NCBI GenBank assembly: GCA_905182755.1
Contig: CAJJCS010000003.1
Coordinates: 1 to 64,000 of the forward strand
Direction of reading: 5' to 3'
Length of the DNA: 64,000 nucleotides
From: Aequorivita sp. HC6-5
GTDB lineage: Bacteria > Bacteroidota > Bacteroidia > Flavobacteriales > Flavobacteriaceae
Shown: in pieces, positions 44,789 to 55,103 of the stretch
How the letters are laid out: the number at the start of each line of letters is the position of its first letter
Numbering within the stretch: position 1 is the stretch's first letter
Notes under the pieces: model-generated
What the model was told of the DNA's origin: nothing
What the model saw: only the letters and a program-made list of their open reading frames with translations
The model's database searches: none
Position numbers and translations under genes: made by a program

Positions 44789-46993
44789 TTACAAACGAGT
44801 TACTTTATCAATTCCGTTTATTTTTTTAATGTTTTGAACCAAGTTATTAAGAATGTTTTTGTTTTTAACTACAACTACAATTTTCCCTGTAAACAATCCG
44901 TCATTAGTGTCAAAATGAACCCGTTTCATATCTATATTTAAATTGTTTGACACTTCTTTTGTCACGTTATTAACTAAGCCCATAGCGTCAATTCCGCTGA
45001 TGAGTAGCTCTGCCTTAAATTCTCGTTGAGAAGAATCTATCCACTTTGCTTTTTGAACCCTGTAATTATAACTTCCTTGGAGCTGTACGGCATTAGGACA
45101 ATTTTTCTTATGTACTTTAATCCCTTCTGTCACGGTTAAAAAACCAAACACATCATCTCCAGCAATTGGATTGCAACAACTTGCTATTTTGTAATCTAGT
45201 TGTTGCTCATCTTTTCCAAAAACCAATTGATCAAATTTTTCTGTAATTTCTTCTTTATTTACATCACTTTGGTTGGGTTGTTTTCTAATTTTATTTTTAA
45301 TAAAACTCACCAACACATTTGTTCTAGAGGCTGCAAAATCTTTTAATTGTTTGTTATCTATAATACCAGCGCCCACTCTATAAAATAAATCAAGACTTGT
45401 TTTTACCTTATAAAACTGAACCAATTGGTTGATGGTTTTTTCATCAAGATTAATCTTAAGTGATTTTAACTTACGGCGCAGTATTTCTTTACCGTCATTT
45501 GCGATATTCTTCCGCTCTTCTTTGAGAGAGGATTTGATTTTTGATTGTGCTCTACTTGTAGATGCGTAATCCAGCCAGTTGGCAGTTGGTTTTGCGTTAT
45601 TGGAGGTTATTATCTCTACTTGGTCTCCACTTTGCAAGGGGTGGCTCAGAGGCACTAATTTACCGTTCACCTTGGTGCCTCTTGTGTGCATGCCTACTTC
45701 TGTATGTATATGAAATGCGAAATCTAAGGCAGAGGCGCCCTTGGGCAGTGAATATAAATCTCCCTTGGGTGTAAACACAAAAATCTCTTTTGCGTACAAA
45801 CTAAGTTTAAATTCTTCTACAAAATCTAAGGCGCTAATATCCTGGTTTTCTAGGGTGTCTTGTAATTTATTAAGCCATAGATCAAGCCCGCCTTCATCAC
45901 TATCCTCATTTTTGTATTTGTAGTGAGCAGCAAACCCTTTTTCTGCAATTTCATTCATACGCTCACTACGTATTTGCACTTCTACCCATTTGCCTTTTGG
46001 GCCCATTACAGTAATATGTAAGGCTTCATAACCTGTAGATTTTGGAGAAGAGATCCAATCTCTTAACCTCACTGGGTTGGGACGAAAATTGTCTGTAACA
46101 ATGCTATAGATTTTCCAGGCCAAGAATTTTTCATTGGCAAGATCACTTTTATATATGATACGCACTGCAAACTTATCATAGACCTCATCAAAGCTTACGT
46201 TTTGAGCCACAATCTTTCTGCGTATGCTATAAATTGATTTTGGTCTTCCTTTTATTTCGTAGCTTAAATTTTCAGCAGTTAAAGAATCTTCAATTGTTTT
46301 TGAAAATGCTTTGATATAAGCATCTTGTTCTTCTTTACTATCTTTTATTTTACTTAGAATATCATTATATATTTCACGCTCTGTATATTTTAAGCTCAAA
46401 TCTTCTAGCTCAGATTTTATTTTATACAAGCCAATACGATGTGCCATTGGAGCATAGATATACAAAGTCTCACTTGCAATTTTTTCTTGCTTGTAAACCG
46501 GCATAGCATCCATTGTTTGCATGTTATGCAATCGATCTGCAATTTTTATAATGATAACCCTAATATCTTCATTAAGGGTTAAAAGCATTTTTCTGAAATT
46601 CTCCGCCTGCAAAGACACATCACCCTCATAAGGCATTTTAGAAATCTTTGTTAACCCTTGTACAATACGGGCAACAGTCTCTCCAAATAGTTGTTCAATG
46701 TCTGTAAAGGTGTATTTGGTGTCTTCAATAACATCATGAAGTAGGGCAGCGGCAATAGATGTGGCATCTAGTCCAATCTCACTGGCCACAATTTTAGCCA
46801 CAGCAATAGGATGAAAAATATAAGCCTCACCACTTTTTCTGCGCTGGTGTTTGTGTGCATCTACAGCAACATCAAAAGCAGAGCGTATGAGTTTTTTGTC
46901 TTCCTTAGATAAGATACGATAACTTATCTTGAGAAGCTCCTTATACTGTTTTGCTATAGCTTTGTTTTCCTGCTCTATATCAATTTCTGTCAT
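44789..46993 (-). CDS. RelA/SpoT-type (p)ppGpp synthetase/hydrolase
   Basis: A 734-residue stringent-response enzyme. The N-terminal HD hydrolase domain has HQRRKSGEAYIFHPIAVA, ALLHDVIEDT with the HDxxED motif intact, and IKIADRLHNMQT. The synthetase domain has DKFAVRIIYKS and SSPKSTGYEALHI. Then come a TGS domain (VFTPKGDLYSLPKGASALDF), a CC region with KIASCCNPIAGDDVFG, and a C-terminal ACT domain. Both activities look intact, so a bifunctional SpoT/Rsh role is likely. It is followed by the Fur-type gene after a 127-base gap. Confidence 0.95.
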   Translation of the reverse strand: MTEIDIEQENKAIAKQYKELLKISYRILSKEDKKLIRSAFDVAVDAHKHQRRKSGEAYIFHPIAVAKIVASEIGLDATSIAAALLHDVIEDTKYTFTDIEQLFGETVARIVQGLTKISKMPYEGDVSLQAENFRKMLLTLNEDIRVIIIKIADRLHNMQTMDAMPVYKQEKIASETLYIYAPMAHRIGLYKIKSELEDLSLKYTEREIYNDILSKIKDSKEEQDAYIKAFSKTIEDSLTAENLSYEIKGRPKSIYSIRRKIVAQNVSFDEVYDKFAVRIIYKSDLANEKFLAWKIYSIVTDNFRPNPVRLRDWISSPKSTGYEALHITVMGPKGKWVEVQIRSERMNEIAEKGFAAHYKYKNEDSDEGGLDLWLNKLQDTLENQDISALDFVEEFKLSLYAKEIFVFTPKGDLYSLPKGASALDFAFHIHTEVGMHTRGTKVNGKLVPLSHPLQSGDQVEIITSNNAKPTANWLDYASTSRAQSKIKSSLKEERKNIANDGKEILRRKLKSLKINLDEKTINQLVQFYKVKTSLDLFYRVGAGIIDNKQLKDFAASRTNVLVSFIKNKIRKQPNQSDVNKEEITEKFDQLVFGKDEQQLDYKIASCCNPIAGDDVFGFLTVTEGIKVHKKNCPNAVQLQGSYNYRVQKAKWIDSSQREFKAELLISGIDAMGLVNNVTKEVSNNLNIDMKRVHFDTNDGLFTGKIVVVVKNKNILNNLVQNIKKINGIDKVTRL

Positions 46994-47091
46994 AGATTAA
47001 AAATACAAATTCCAATTTTTAAAAAAAATTATAAGAGTTTAATTTTCAAATAAAAAAAAGACGCGTTTAAAAGAGACTAATTTCAACAAAA

Positions 47092-47883
47092 TTAAAAGCC
47101 TCGTTGTCTTTTTGCTTCAAAAATTAAAATACCAGCGGCCACAGATACATTCATGCTGTCAATGGCTCCTTGCATAGGGATGTGAATGTTTTGAGTGCTT
47201 TGAGTGCGCCAAATTTCAGACAAACCTGTTGCTTCTGTACCTACAGCAATAGCAGTGGGTTTTGTGAAGTCTTGGCTATGATAGGGTTTAGATTCCTGTA
47301 AAATAGCGCTAAAGAGCTGTATGTTTTGCTGGGCTAGAAAATCAATAATTTCTTGGGTGCTTCCCGTTGCAATGTTGTTGGTAAATAAACATCCAACACT
47401 ACTTCTAATAATATTTGGGTTATAGAGGTCTGTCTTTGGGTTTGCAATGATAAAACCATCAAGATTTGCTGCATCTGCACTGCGCAGTAAAGCGCCAATA
47501 TTTCCCGGTTTTTCTGGAGCTTCTGCAATGAGTATTAAAGGGTTTTTATTTTTAAAACGTAACTTGTTTAAAGCAAGTTCCTTTGTTTTTACAATTGCCA
47601 AGATCCCTTCAGTGGTTTTGCGATAGGCCAGTTTTTGATATACCTCTAAAGAAATTTCAATAATTTGAGTGTTTTCAGTGGTATATTTAGTGCTATTTTC
47701 TGAGCAAATTGCCTCACAAAAAAGCAGCGTTTGCACCTCATAACCACCGCTAATGGCAAGCTGAATTTCTCGCTGCCCTTCTACCAAGAAAAGACCTTGT
47801 TTACGTCTTTCTCTTGATTTTTCTAGCAATACTAAACACTGTTTAATCAAGCTATTTTGAGTGCTGTCTATTTTTTTATTCAT
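47092..47883 (-). CDS. TrmH-family RNA 2'-O-methyltransferase (23S rRNA type)
   Basis: A 263-residue SpoU-class SPOUT enzyme. An N-terminal substrate-binding domain (residues 1-95; FLVEGQREIQLAISGGYEVQ) precedes the catalytic domain with EAPEKPGNIGALLRSADA, IAVGTEATGLSEIW and IPMQGAIDSMNVSVAAGILI. The two-domain layout resembles RlmB and TsnR-type enzymes, so an rRNA guanosine or adenosine is the likely target; which one is not known. It lies between an amidohydrolase gene and the stringent-response gene, with its own upstream gap of 38 bases. Confidence 0.9.
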   Translation of the reverse strand: MNKKIDSTQNSLIKQCLVLLEKSRERRKQGLFLVEGQREIQLAISGGYEVQTLLFCEAICSENSTKYTTENTQIIEISLEVYQKLAYRKTTEGILAIVKTKELALNKLRFKNKNPLILIAEAPEKPGNIGALLRSADAANLDGFIIANPKTDLYNPNIIRSSVGCLFTNNIATGSTQEIIDFLAQQNIQLFSAILQESKPYHSQDFTKPTAIAVGTEATGLSEIWRTQSTQNIHIPMQGAIDSMNVSVAAGILIFEAKRQRGF

Positions 47884-47921
47884 AGCTTTTTTAAAACCTT
47901 TAGTGGTGTTTTAAGGGCTGT

Positions 47922-49211
47922 TTATTTTTGGTTGTATTTACCCATATAACGTTTCCATAATTCTGTTTGATGGGTTTCTAAGGAAATATCACGGCCATCA
48001 ATAAAAGCTCTACTTAAATTATTTCCCATCATATCAAGGGCATCTCCTTCGCTGATAAACAAAGTGGCACTCTTTCCAAGCTCAAGAGTTCCGTACTTAT
48101 CAAGGCCTAAAATTTTTGCTGTATTACCAGAAATAAGCTGCAATGCTGTCTCTTTATCCATGCCTTGACCCACAAGTTGCCCTGCATAAAAGGGTAAGTT
48201 TCTTGTCTGGAAATTAGACATGCTACTATTTTGTAATCCAACGAGTAAACCTCCCTCTACAAGTAATTTAGGGAGTTTGTAAGGCAAATCATAATGATCA
48301 TCTGCGCTTTTTGGAAGCGCATGTGTTTGCTGAACCAGAACGGGGATATCATGCTGCTTTAAAAAAGGAATTATTTTGTATCCCTGATAGGCCCCAATTA
48401 AAACAATTTGATCTATCCCAGCTTGCTTACTAAGTGTAATAGCATCTATAATTTCTTTCTCTCCATCTGCATAGACATATAGTTTTTTAGACCCATCAAA
48501 TAGTCCTTGCATAGCCTTTAAAGATTCATTTGCTGCTTGGTCTTCTCCAGAGCCAAAGGCTTTAGAGCTTTTAAGGTAGGTGGTTATTTTTTGTGTTTGT
48601 TTGGTGTAGTTTTTATTTGGTTGGTACCCTCTTGGCTCCCCAGCCCACCATCTTCCTCTTCTAAAGGTACTTGGCCAATGCAGGTGTATGCCATCATCTG
48701 TTTTAATAGCGGCATCTTCCCAGTTCCAGGCATCAAACTGTACAATAGATGAGCTTCCAGAGATTGTACCACCTTGAGGTGTAATTTGCCCAATCAGTAC
48801 GCCATTTGGGCGCATAGACTCTACCACTTTACTCTCAGCATTGTAGGCAATGATACTTCTAATGTGAGGTATCATATCACCAATTTCGTCTTGATCATTA
48901 CTGGCCCTTACCGCATTCACTTCAATAAGTCCTAATGATTTTGCAGGTGCTATAAAGCCAGGGTATACATGTTTGCCTGTTGCGTTTATAATAGTCCCTT
49001 TAGCGCTTATACCAGAGGTTCCAACGGCTGTTAAAATTCCATTTTCAAAAATAATGGTTGCGTTTTCAATGGTATTTCCATTACCAATATGAGCTGTGGC
49101 TCCAGTAATGGTTATGGCTCCCTTTTGAGAAGGAGCAGGGGTCTGTTGTGCGGCTACAGATAATCCAGTTATAGCCGTTATTACAATTAATAAGTGTCTT
49201 AATGTGTTCAT
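47922..49211 (-). CDS. Amidohydrolase-family protein lacking the N-terminal HxH motif
   Basis: A 429-residue exported protein with a signal peptide (MNTLRHLLIVITAITGLSVA). It has the composite beta-sandwich of amidohydrolases (TGATAHIGNGNTIENATIIF at the start, LGKSATLFISEGDALDMMGN at the end). The barrel segment that normally begins GxxDxHxH reads PGFIAPAKSLGLIEVNAV instead, without histidines. The usual metal site is therefore missing and catalysis is doubtful or different. The protein follows a larger amidohydrolase by about 20 bases on the same strand. It may serve as a non-catalytic partner of that protein; this is inference. Confidence 0.82.
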   Translation of the reverse strand: MNTLRHLLIVITAITGLSVAAQQTPAPSQKGAITITGATAHIGNGNTIENATIIFENGILTAVGTSGISAKGTIINATGKHVYPGFIAPAKSLGLIEVNAVRASNDQDEIGDMIPHIRSIIAYNAESKVVESMRPNGVLIGQITPQGGTISGSSSIVQFDAWNWEDAAIKTDDGIHLHWPSTFRRGRWWAGEPRGYQPNKNYTKQTQKITTYLKSSKAFGSGEDQAANESLKAMQGLFDGSKKLYVYADGEKEIIDAITLSKQAGIDQIVLIGAYQGYKIIPFLKQHDIPVLVQQTHALPKSADDHYDLPYKLPKLLVEGGLLVGLQNSSMSNFQTRNLPFYAGQLVGQGMDKETALQLISGNTAKILGLDKYGTLELGKSATLFISEGDALDMMGNNLSRAFIDGRDISLETHQTELWKRYMGKYNQK

Positions 49212-49232
49212 AATATATACGTGCTATGGTTA

Positions 49233-52201
49233 TTAAAATTCAGTGTCACAGTGAAAATTCTTGTTTGTTTTTTTGACAGGGGGTTTTGTTTTACCTCCAT
49301 TTTCCTTTTCATTAAGCATCATGGTCATTAGCATATTTCTCTCTGCTGATATAGCTGTTCTTTTTTGCTTATCTAAGTCCAAATCAAAATAGGTTTTTCC
49401 TTCTATAATGGTTTTTTCTGCCTTAGAATATACAGACATGGGGTGGCCATTCCACAACACTAAATCTGCATCTTTTCCTATTTTAATACTCCCAACTCTA
49501 TGGTCTAAATGCAATAGCTTTGCAGGGTTTATGGTTACTGTTTTCCAAGCCTCTTGCTCGGTCATACCACCGTATTTGAAAGTTTTTGCAGCCTCTTGGT
49601 TTAAACGTCTAGACATTTCACCATCATCACTATTAATGGCTACGGTAACCCCTTGAGAGGCCATAATTGCGGCATTGTAAGGGATGGCATCATTCACTTC
49701 ATACTTATAGGCCCACCAGTCACTAAAGGTAGAGGCGCCCACACCATGAGCAGCCATTTTATCTGCAACTTTATATCCTTCTAATATGTGTGTGAATGTG
49801 TTGATGCGAAAATTAAATTTCTCGGCAACTTTCATGAGCATGTTAATCTCGCTTTGCACATAACTGTGGCAACTTATAAAACGCTCACCGTTTAAAATTT
49901 CGGCCAATGTTTGCAGTTCATCATCAATGCGGTAGGGTTTGCCACTTTTTTTCAATTCATCGTAGGCTTTAGCTCTGTTAAAGTAGTTACATACAACTGC
50001 TCTACACCCATACGGGTTTGCGGAAAACGGCTGTAACTCTCCCAGTTAGATTGTTTTACATTTTCTCCTAGTGCAAACTTGATAAATTTAGGGCTGTTGT
50101 CATAAAGTAATCCATCTGCATCTTCTCCCCATTTTAGTTTTAAAATGGCAGAACGCCCACCAATGGGGTTCGCAGATCCATGAAGTATCTGTATGGAGGT
50201 AACCCCGCCGGCTAGGTTGCGGTAAATGTTTACATCTTCAGGGTCTACAACATCTTCTATGGTAACCTCTGCAGAGGAGTTTTGCCCTCCCTCATTGATA
50301 GAGAGTGCTGCAATATGGCTATGCTCATCTATAATACCTGCTGTAAGGTGTTTGCCTGTTGCATCAATTTCTATAGCACCTTTAGAAGATAGATTTTTTC
50401 CAATTTTAGATATTTTACCATCCTTAACAAGTACATCGGTATTTTTTAAAATTCCTTCTGCCTCACTAGTCCAAACTGTTGCGTTTTTAAACAGTAGTGT
50501 TTGCTCTCTTGGCTGAGTTGTGTTTCCTAGACCTACATTTGGATAGGTTATAGGCATAATCTCACGAAGGGCACCTTTAGTTGCAGTGTCTTTGTTTTTA
50601 TCTGAAATGGCTTTGGCCTCGCCCATGTTTCTATTTGCATTAAAGGTAGTTTCTACACCACTAGGCAGTACTGCTTTGCCTGTAAAGCTCATCGTGTTTT
50701 TTTCAATAATTGCTGTAGTGCGGTACACATCATTAGATTCTTTGTCAGTAAAAGAAAGAGTTATCCAGTTGTCTTTATAGGTTAGTTTTGCAGAAAAATC
50801 TGTTTCGCCTAGAGTCACTTTAGCTTTTGGTTTTGCAGCTTCTCCAGAGATTTCTAGAGTATAACTAAGCCCTGCTAAGGCTAGGTTGTAAGATCCTCTA
50901 ATATCTGTTTGATCCATGGTATTGATTACACTTCTTGTTCCTTGGACCCAGTTTTCGTGGAGTGTAGTGCCCTTTTCAAATAAAGGGCCAGAGGTAATCA
51001 AAAAATTGGCATATTTTCCATTATCTAGTGATCCTACTTTATCGCTAATTTGAAGCATACGAGCAGGCTCAGTGGTCAATGCCTCTAAAGCCTTTGTTTT
51101 ATCTAGACCATACTTAATAGCAACTAAAAGATCTTTAGTAAAATCTTTTGGTTTTTTAGACTTAAAGGTGGTCAGGGCAAAAGGCACTGCGTTGTCTTGT
51201 AATGCTTTTGGATTTGTTGGTGCTTGGTTCCAGGCGCGCATATCTTCTAGAGATAGATAGCTAGCCATATAAGGGTTACTTACATCATAGGGGTCTGGAA
51301 AATTTAATGGGATAATATAACTAGCATTGGTTGCTTTTGTTTGTTGTATCATCTCATACTCATCACCGCCCCCAACAATGAGGTAGTTAATTCCAAACTG
51401 ATTTCCAATTTTGGCCGCCCTTAAGTTGTTGCTTTTGTTTCCTGCCTCGAAGATGGATACTTTGTTTTTATTTTTAAGTAAAGCTTCTAATGACCTGTCT
51501 TTGGTAGGTATGTTTCCTTTTTCATACCAATGTGCATCGTGATATACTTGACGCAGCAGTGCCATGGCTCCCATGAGAGATCCTGGGTATGATTGTCTAC
51601 TAGTAACACTTTTAGAAAATGAATAGTGCTGTGCTAACGCGTCATCAATAATGCGCATTGCCTGGTTGCCTTGATCGTTAAGTGCTACAAGTAGTCCTGT
51701 ACCACGTGCAATTCCGTCCATGCTGTGGGTGTTTACAAGACCAAAACCTTCATTACGCATTGCTTTAGCCGCTTTTGAGTCATAGGTGAAATGATCTATG
51801 GCGTTTTTCTCTGGCATGATATGGTCATTCCAGTAAAATCCATCTCGTGATGCACCGTATTGGGGAGAACGGCGTCCTCCAGAGGTGCGCTCAGGATTTT
51901 TAACCCCAAAATTTGTGTACGAATCTATAAATGAAGGGTATATAAATTTTCCTTCCAGATCTACCACAACAGTATTGCTTGGAATAGCCACGTTTTTACC
52001 AGAAGCTATTACTTTTCCTTGTTTAATAAGTAGGGTTGCATTATTTATTTTGTTTGTTGGAGAGACAAATAATGTTGCATTAGTAAAAGCAGTGTATTGC
52101 GCATTGTTTTCTTTTACGCCATCGTTTTTAGGAAAGTATTCTTGTGAAATACCAATATGCGAAATACAAAGAACAAGCAACAGCAGTATGTTTTTTTTCA
52201 T
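49233..52201 (-). pseudogene. Large two-domain amidohydrolase, frameshifted
   Basis: ORFs 49952-52201 and 49233-49955 make one exported protein of about 990 residues starting with a signal peptide (MKKNILLLLVLCISHIGISQ). The N-terminal half is an amidohydrolase-like domain without HxH (FIYPSFIDSYTNFG). The C-terminal half has the metal motifs GIIDEHSHIA, FISCHSYVQSE, NTFTHILEG and AINSDDGEMSRR. The break at about 49980 is a lost T in a TTT run, and YVTTFNRAKAYDELKKSGKP restores the frame. Relatives are periplasmic imidazolonepropionase/prolidase-like enzymes of unknown substrate. It is coupled to the smaller amidohydrolase downstream. Confidence 0.88.
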
Positions 52202-52316
52202 AGCATTGAAGATTTATTGTTTTTTTCTTAAAGATACCAATATATGGCATCCAAAAGGTTATGTGTGGTTGTTAAAAATATCATAATTGAAAATTTAAAA
52301 ATATTTTAAGCAAACC

Positions 52317-53387
52317 TTATAATGGTCTATTGTCAAAATAATTCACCATCAGGGCCACCATATAACTGTATGTTTTAATTCCTTTGGGCTGGTTGTTTGC
52401 TTTTAAAAATAAATTGTACCAGGCCTTAGATAGTTCTTCCATTGGGTTGTCATAGCTGTCCCAGAAATCACGCATTTCTTTATAGCTTTTTAAAATTCCA
52501 GGATGTATGGTTTCTAATGTTTCCAGGTATAGATCTTTATCTCTGTAGGATAATTCATTTACACAATACCGAAGCGCGAAAATATATCCTGTGTATTTAA
52601 TGTAGGTGTCATCATTATGTATTGCTGCAAGAGTGGCTATAAAGTTGGCCTCGTTTTCTTTTGCGTACCCCAACTGGTGTGCCTGTTCATGGCATGCCAC
52701 TACCGGAAATTTATAAGACTTTATAAGTCCATTTACTTGCGCTTCTCCAGAGAATGGATTTAAATAACCACTATATCCCATGTAGGTAAGGCCCAGACTC
52801 CAGAGGCTTTTTTTAACACTTGTTGGCTCTAGAGATAGATTGGTAAAGGTTTTTTGAAGATTTGTATAACTGTTTTGTGTCAGATCAAGCATTTGCTTTT
52901 GAGAATAAGGCAATTCAATCTTTACCGAATCTGCATACCCTAACGTATTATGAAGTTCATTTGATTTTTTAATTACTCTGTTGGTAATATCTATGAGCTG
53001 CTCGGTGGTGTAGTCATTGCCTAGATTTAGTGATGTATGTAAGGGTTCTCGGTAATAATTAAAACCCCATAATAGATGAAACATAAAATACACCACAGAT
53101 AGGTGGGCTGTAATTTCAAAAACCAACTTTACAGGCTCATGCCTAAAGCCTCTAAAGTTTTTATAGACCCAACGTACCGCTAGAGTAAAAATTAAAGTGT
53201 AAAAAACATCTCCCACAGAAAAAGGCACCCAGCCCCAGAGGCTTCTAGCTATTTTTCCAATCCAGGGATACAGCCCTAGACTATACCATTTTTCTATAAA
53301 TGCGGGATAGTGTTTTAAAAACTGTATCAATACAATTTGCACGGGCAGTAGCAGCGCAATAATAAGTGTAGATTTCTTTTTAAACAT
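52317..53387 (-). CDS. DUF3810 membrane metalloprotease-like protein
   Basis: A 356-residue protein with three N-terminal membrane helices (LIIALLLPVQIVLIQFL, VGDVFYTLIFTLAVRWV, LSVVYFMFHLLWGFNYY). A periplasmic domain follows that includes the zincin-like motif ACHEQAHQLGYAKENEANF (HEQAH with a downstream Glu). This matches DUF3810, widespread and uncharacterised in Bacteroidota; some relatives are annotated as peptidases. It is divergent from pepD and ends 115 bases from the large amidohydrolase start. Substrate unknown. Confidence 0.9.
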   Translation of the reverse strand: MFKKKSTLIIALLLPVQIVLIQFLKHYPAFIEKWYSLGLYPWIGKIARSLWGWVPFSVGDVFYTLIFTLAVRWVYKNFRGFRHEPVKLVFEITAHLSVVYFMFHLLWGFNYYREPLHTSLNLGNDYTTEQLIDITNRVIKKSNELHNTLGYADSVKIELPYSQKQMLDLTQNSYTNLQKTFTNLSLEPTSVKKSLWSLGLTYMGYSGYLNPFSGEAQVNGLIKSYKFPVVACHEQAHQLGYAKENEANFIATLAAIHNDDTYIKYTGYIFALRYCVNELSYRDKDLYLETLETIHPGILKSYKEMRDFWDSYDNPMEELSKAWYNLFLKANNQPKGIKTYSYMVALMVNYFDNRPL

Positions 53388-53536
53388 GATAGCAAAATAC
53401 TAAAACCATCTTAAAATAAAATCAATAGTTACAGGTATTTACTATTTGATTAATTCATTGGTTTTAACTCCATAAATCTCAGCTGCTACTGTAAAATCTT
53501 AGCTTAAAATCAACGTTTAAAAAAAATCAAATAGGT

Positions 53537-53544
53537 TACCTTTG
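53537..53544 (+). promoter_or_regulatory. -7 promoter element of pepD
   Basis: TACCTTTG matches TAnnTTTG, 24 bases ahead of the chosen ATG. It excludes the tracked TTG start at 53542, which lies inside it. No good -33 TTTG is seen. Confidence 0.6.
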
Positions 53545-53568
53545 TATTTCAATTTTAATGACAATACA

Positions 53569-55020
53569 ATGAGTGATGCTATAAGAAACCTATCTCCAAA
53601 ACCGCTTTGGAATAAATTTGCAGATTTAAATGCAGTACCACGCCCTTCAAAAAAAGAACAGCGTGTGATTAAGTTCATGAAAGATTTTGGCGCCTCTTTA
53701 GGGCTTCAAACTATAGAAGATGAAGTAGGAAATGTTATTATAAAAAAGCCTGCCACCCCTGGTATGGAGAACAGAAAAGCTATTGTGATGCAATCTCATT
53801 TGGATATGGTGCATCAAAAAAACAGTGATACGGTATTTGATTTTGACACACAAGGCATACAGATGCATGTAGATGGAGATTGGGTTCGTGCCAATGGAAC
53901 AACCCTAGGGGCAGATAATGGGCTAGGAGTAGCAACTATCATGGCTGTTTTAGATAGTGACACCATAGCTCACCCAGCCATTGAAGCGCTTTTTACCATA
54001 GATGAAGAAACTGGGATGACAGGAGCCATTGGCCTAAAAGGCGGTTTGCTTGAAGGTGAAATTTTACTTAACCTAGATACAGAAGAAGATGATGAAATAG
54101 GAGTAGGTTGCGCCGGTGGTGTAGATGTTACAGCAAGTGGTAGTTACCATCAAATTCCAGCTCCAAATGGGCAAGGGTATCGTATCACTGTAAAGGGGCT
54201 ACAAGGAGGACACAGTGGGATGGATATTTTTAAAGGTTTAGGAAATGCAAATAAAATGATGAATCGTTTATTGGCTGCAAATAAAGATATTGCTCATATT
54301 GCATCTCTTGCCGGCGGATCACTTAGAAATGCAATTCCTAGAGAGAGTACTGCCACTGTAGTAGTTAAAACTGAAGATATTTCTGAGTTTGTATTGCAGA
54401 TGGAGAAAATTCAATTTAACCTGGTTGAGGAATACAGATTACTTGAGCCAGATTTAACCATAGAAACTCAGAAAATAGACGCTCCACAGATGGTTATGGC
54501 TCCAAAGGATCAAATTGCATTTATAAATGCAGTATACGCAACCCATAATGGTGTGTATAGAATGAGTCCAGCCATTGAGGGCCTAGTAGAGACTTCAAAT
54601 AATATTGCAAAAATTACTGTTAAAGACGCAACCCTGAAAATTGAATGCCTTACCAGATCTTCTGTAGATTCTTCTAAGGATGATATGGCGGCAACATTAA
54701 CATCCGTTTTTGAGTTGGCAGGGTATGATGTGGATTGCAGTGGTCATTATCCTGGATGGGCTCCAAATATGGACAGTGCTATTCTACAAGTTGTAGAGTC
54801 TTTATACATTTCTCTTCATGGAGAAAAGCCTAATGTAGCTGCCTGTCACGCAGGTTTGGAGTGCGGTATATTGGGACAAAACTATCCAAAGATGGACATG
54901 ATAAGTTTTGGACCTACCATTAAAGGAGCACATTCTCCAGATGAGCGTGCGAGCATATCAAGCGCACAAAAATATTGGAAATTTGTTTTAGAGATATTAA
55001 AAAATATACCGCTTACATAA
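53569..55020 (+). CDS. pepD: Aminoacyl-histidine dipeptidase (peptidase D)
   Basis: An M20-family cytosolic dipeptidase of 483 residues that cleaves Xaa-His and related dipeptides with two zinc ions. Visible site motifs are VMQSHLDMVHQK, TLGADNGLGVAT, TIDEETGMTGAIGL, GLQGGHSGMDI and GAHSPDERASI. The tracked ORF begins at a TTG within a -7 promoter element. The ATG at 53569 (MSDAIRNLSPKPLW) fits the promoter and the family N-terminus. It stands alone on the plus strand between divergent DUF3810 and convergent PPIase genes, followed by a strong shared terminator. Confidence 0.94.
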   Translation: MSDAIRNLSPKPLWNKFADLNAVPRPSKKEQRVIKFMKDFGASLGLQTIEDEVGNVIIKKPATPGMENRKAIVMQSHLDMVHQKNSDTVFDFDTQGIQMHVDGDWVRANGTTLGADNGLGVATIMAVLDSDTIAHPAIEALFTIDEETGMTGAIGLKGGLLEGEILLNLDTEEDDEIGVGCAGGVDVTASGSYHQIPAPNGQGYRITVKGLQGGHSGMDIFKGLGNANKMMNRLLAANKDIAHIASLAGGSLRNAIPRESTATVVVKTEDISEFVLQMEKIQFNLVEEYRLLEPDLTIETQKIDAPQMVMAPKDQIAFINAVYATHNGVYRMSPAIEGLVETSNNIAKITVKDATLKIECLTRSSVDSSKDDMAATLTSVFELAGYDVDCSGHYPGWAPNMDSAILQVVESLYISLHGEKPNVAACHAGLECGILGQNYPKMDMISFGPTIKGAHSPDERASISSAQKYWKFVLEILKNIPLT

Positions 55021-55043
55021 TTATAGTATCAACTTGATGTAAT

Positions 55044-55080
55044 AAAAAAAAGCCCGACGGTAAATCCGTCGGGCTTTTTT
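55044..55080. terminator. Bidirectional Rho-independent terminator between pepD and the PPIase gene
   Basis: AGCCCGACGG-TAAAT-CCGTCGGGCT is a perfect ten-base stem flanked by A and T runs, so it can stop both convergent transcripts. Confidence 0.93.
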
Positions 55081-55103
55081 AGTTTGTGTTTTTTTAAATG
55101 ATA

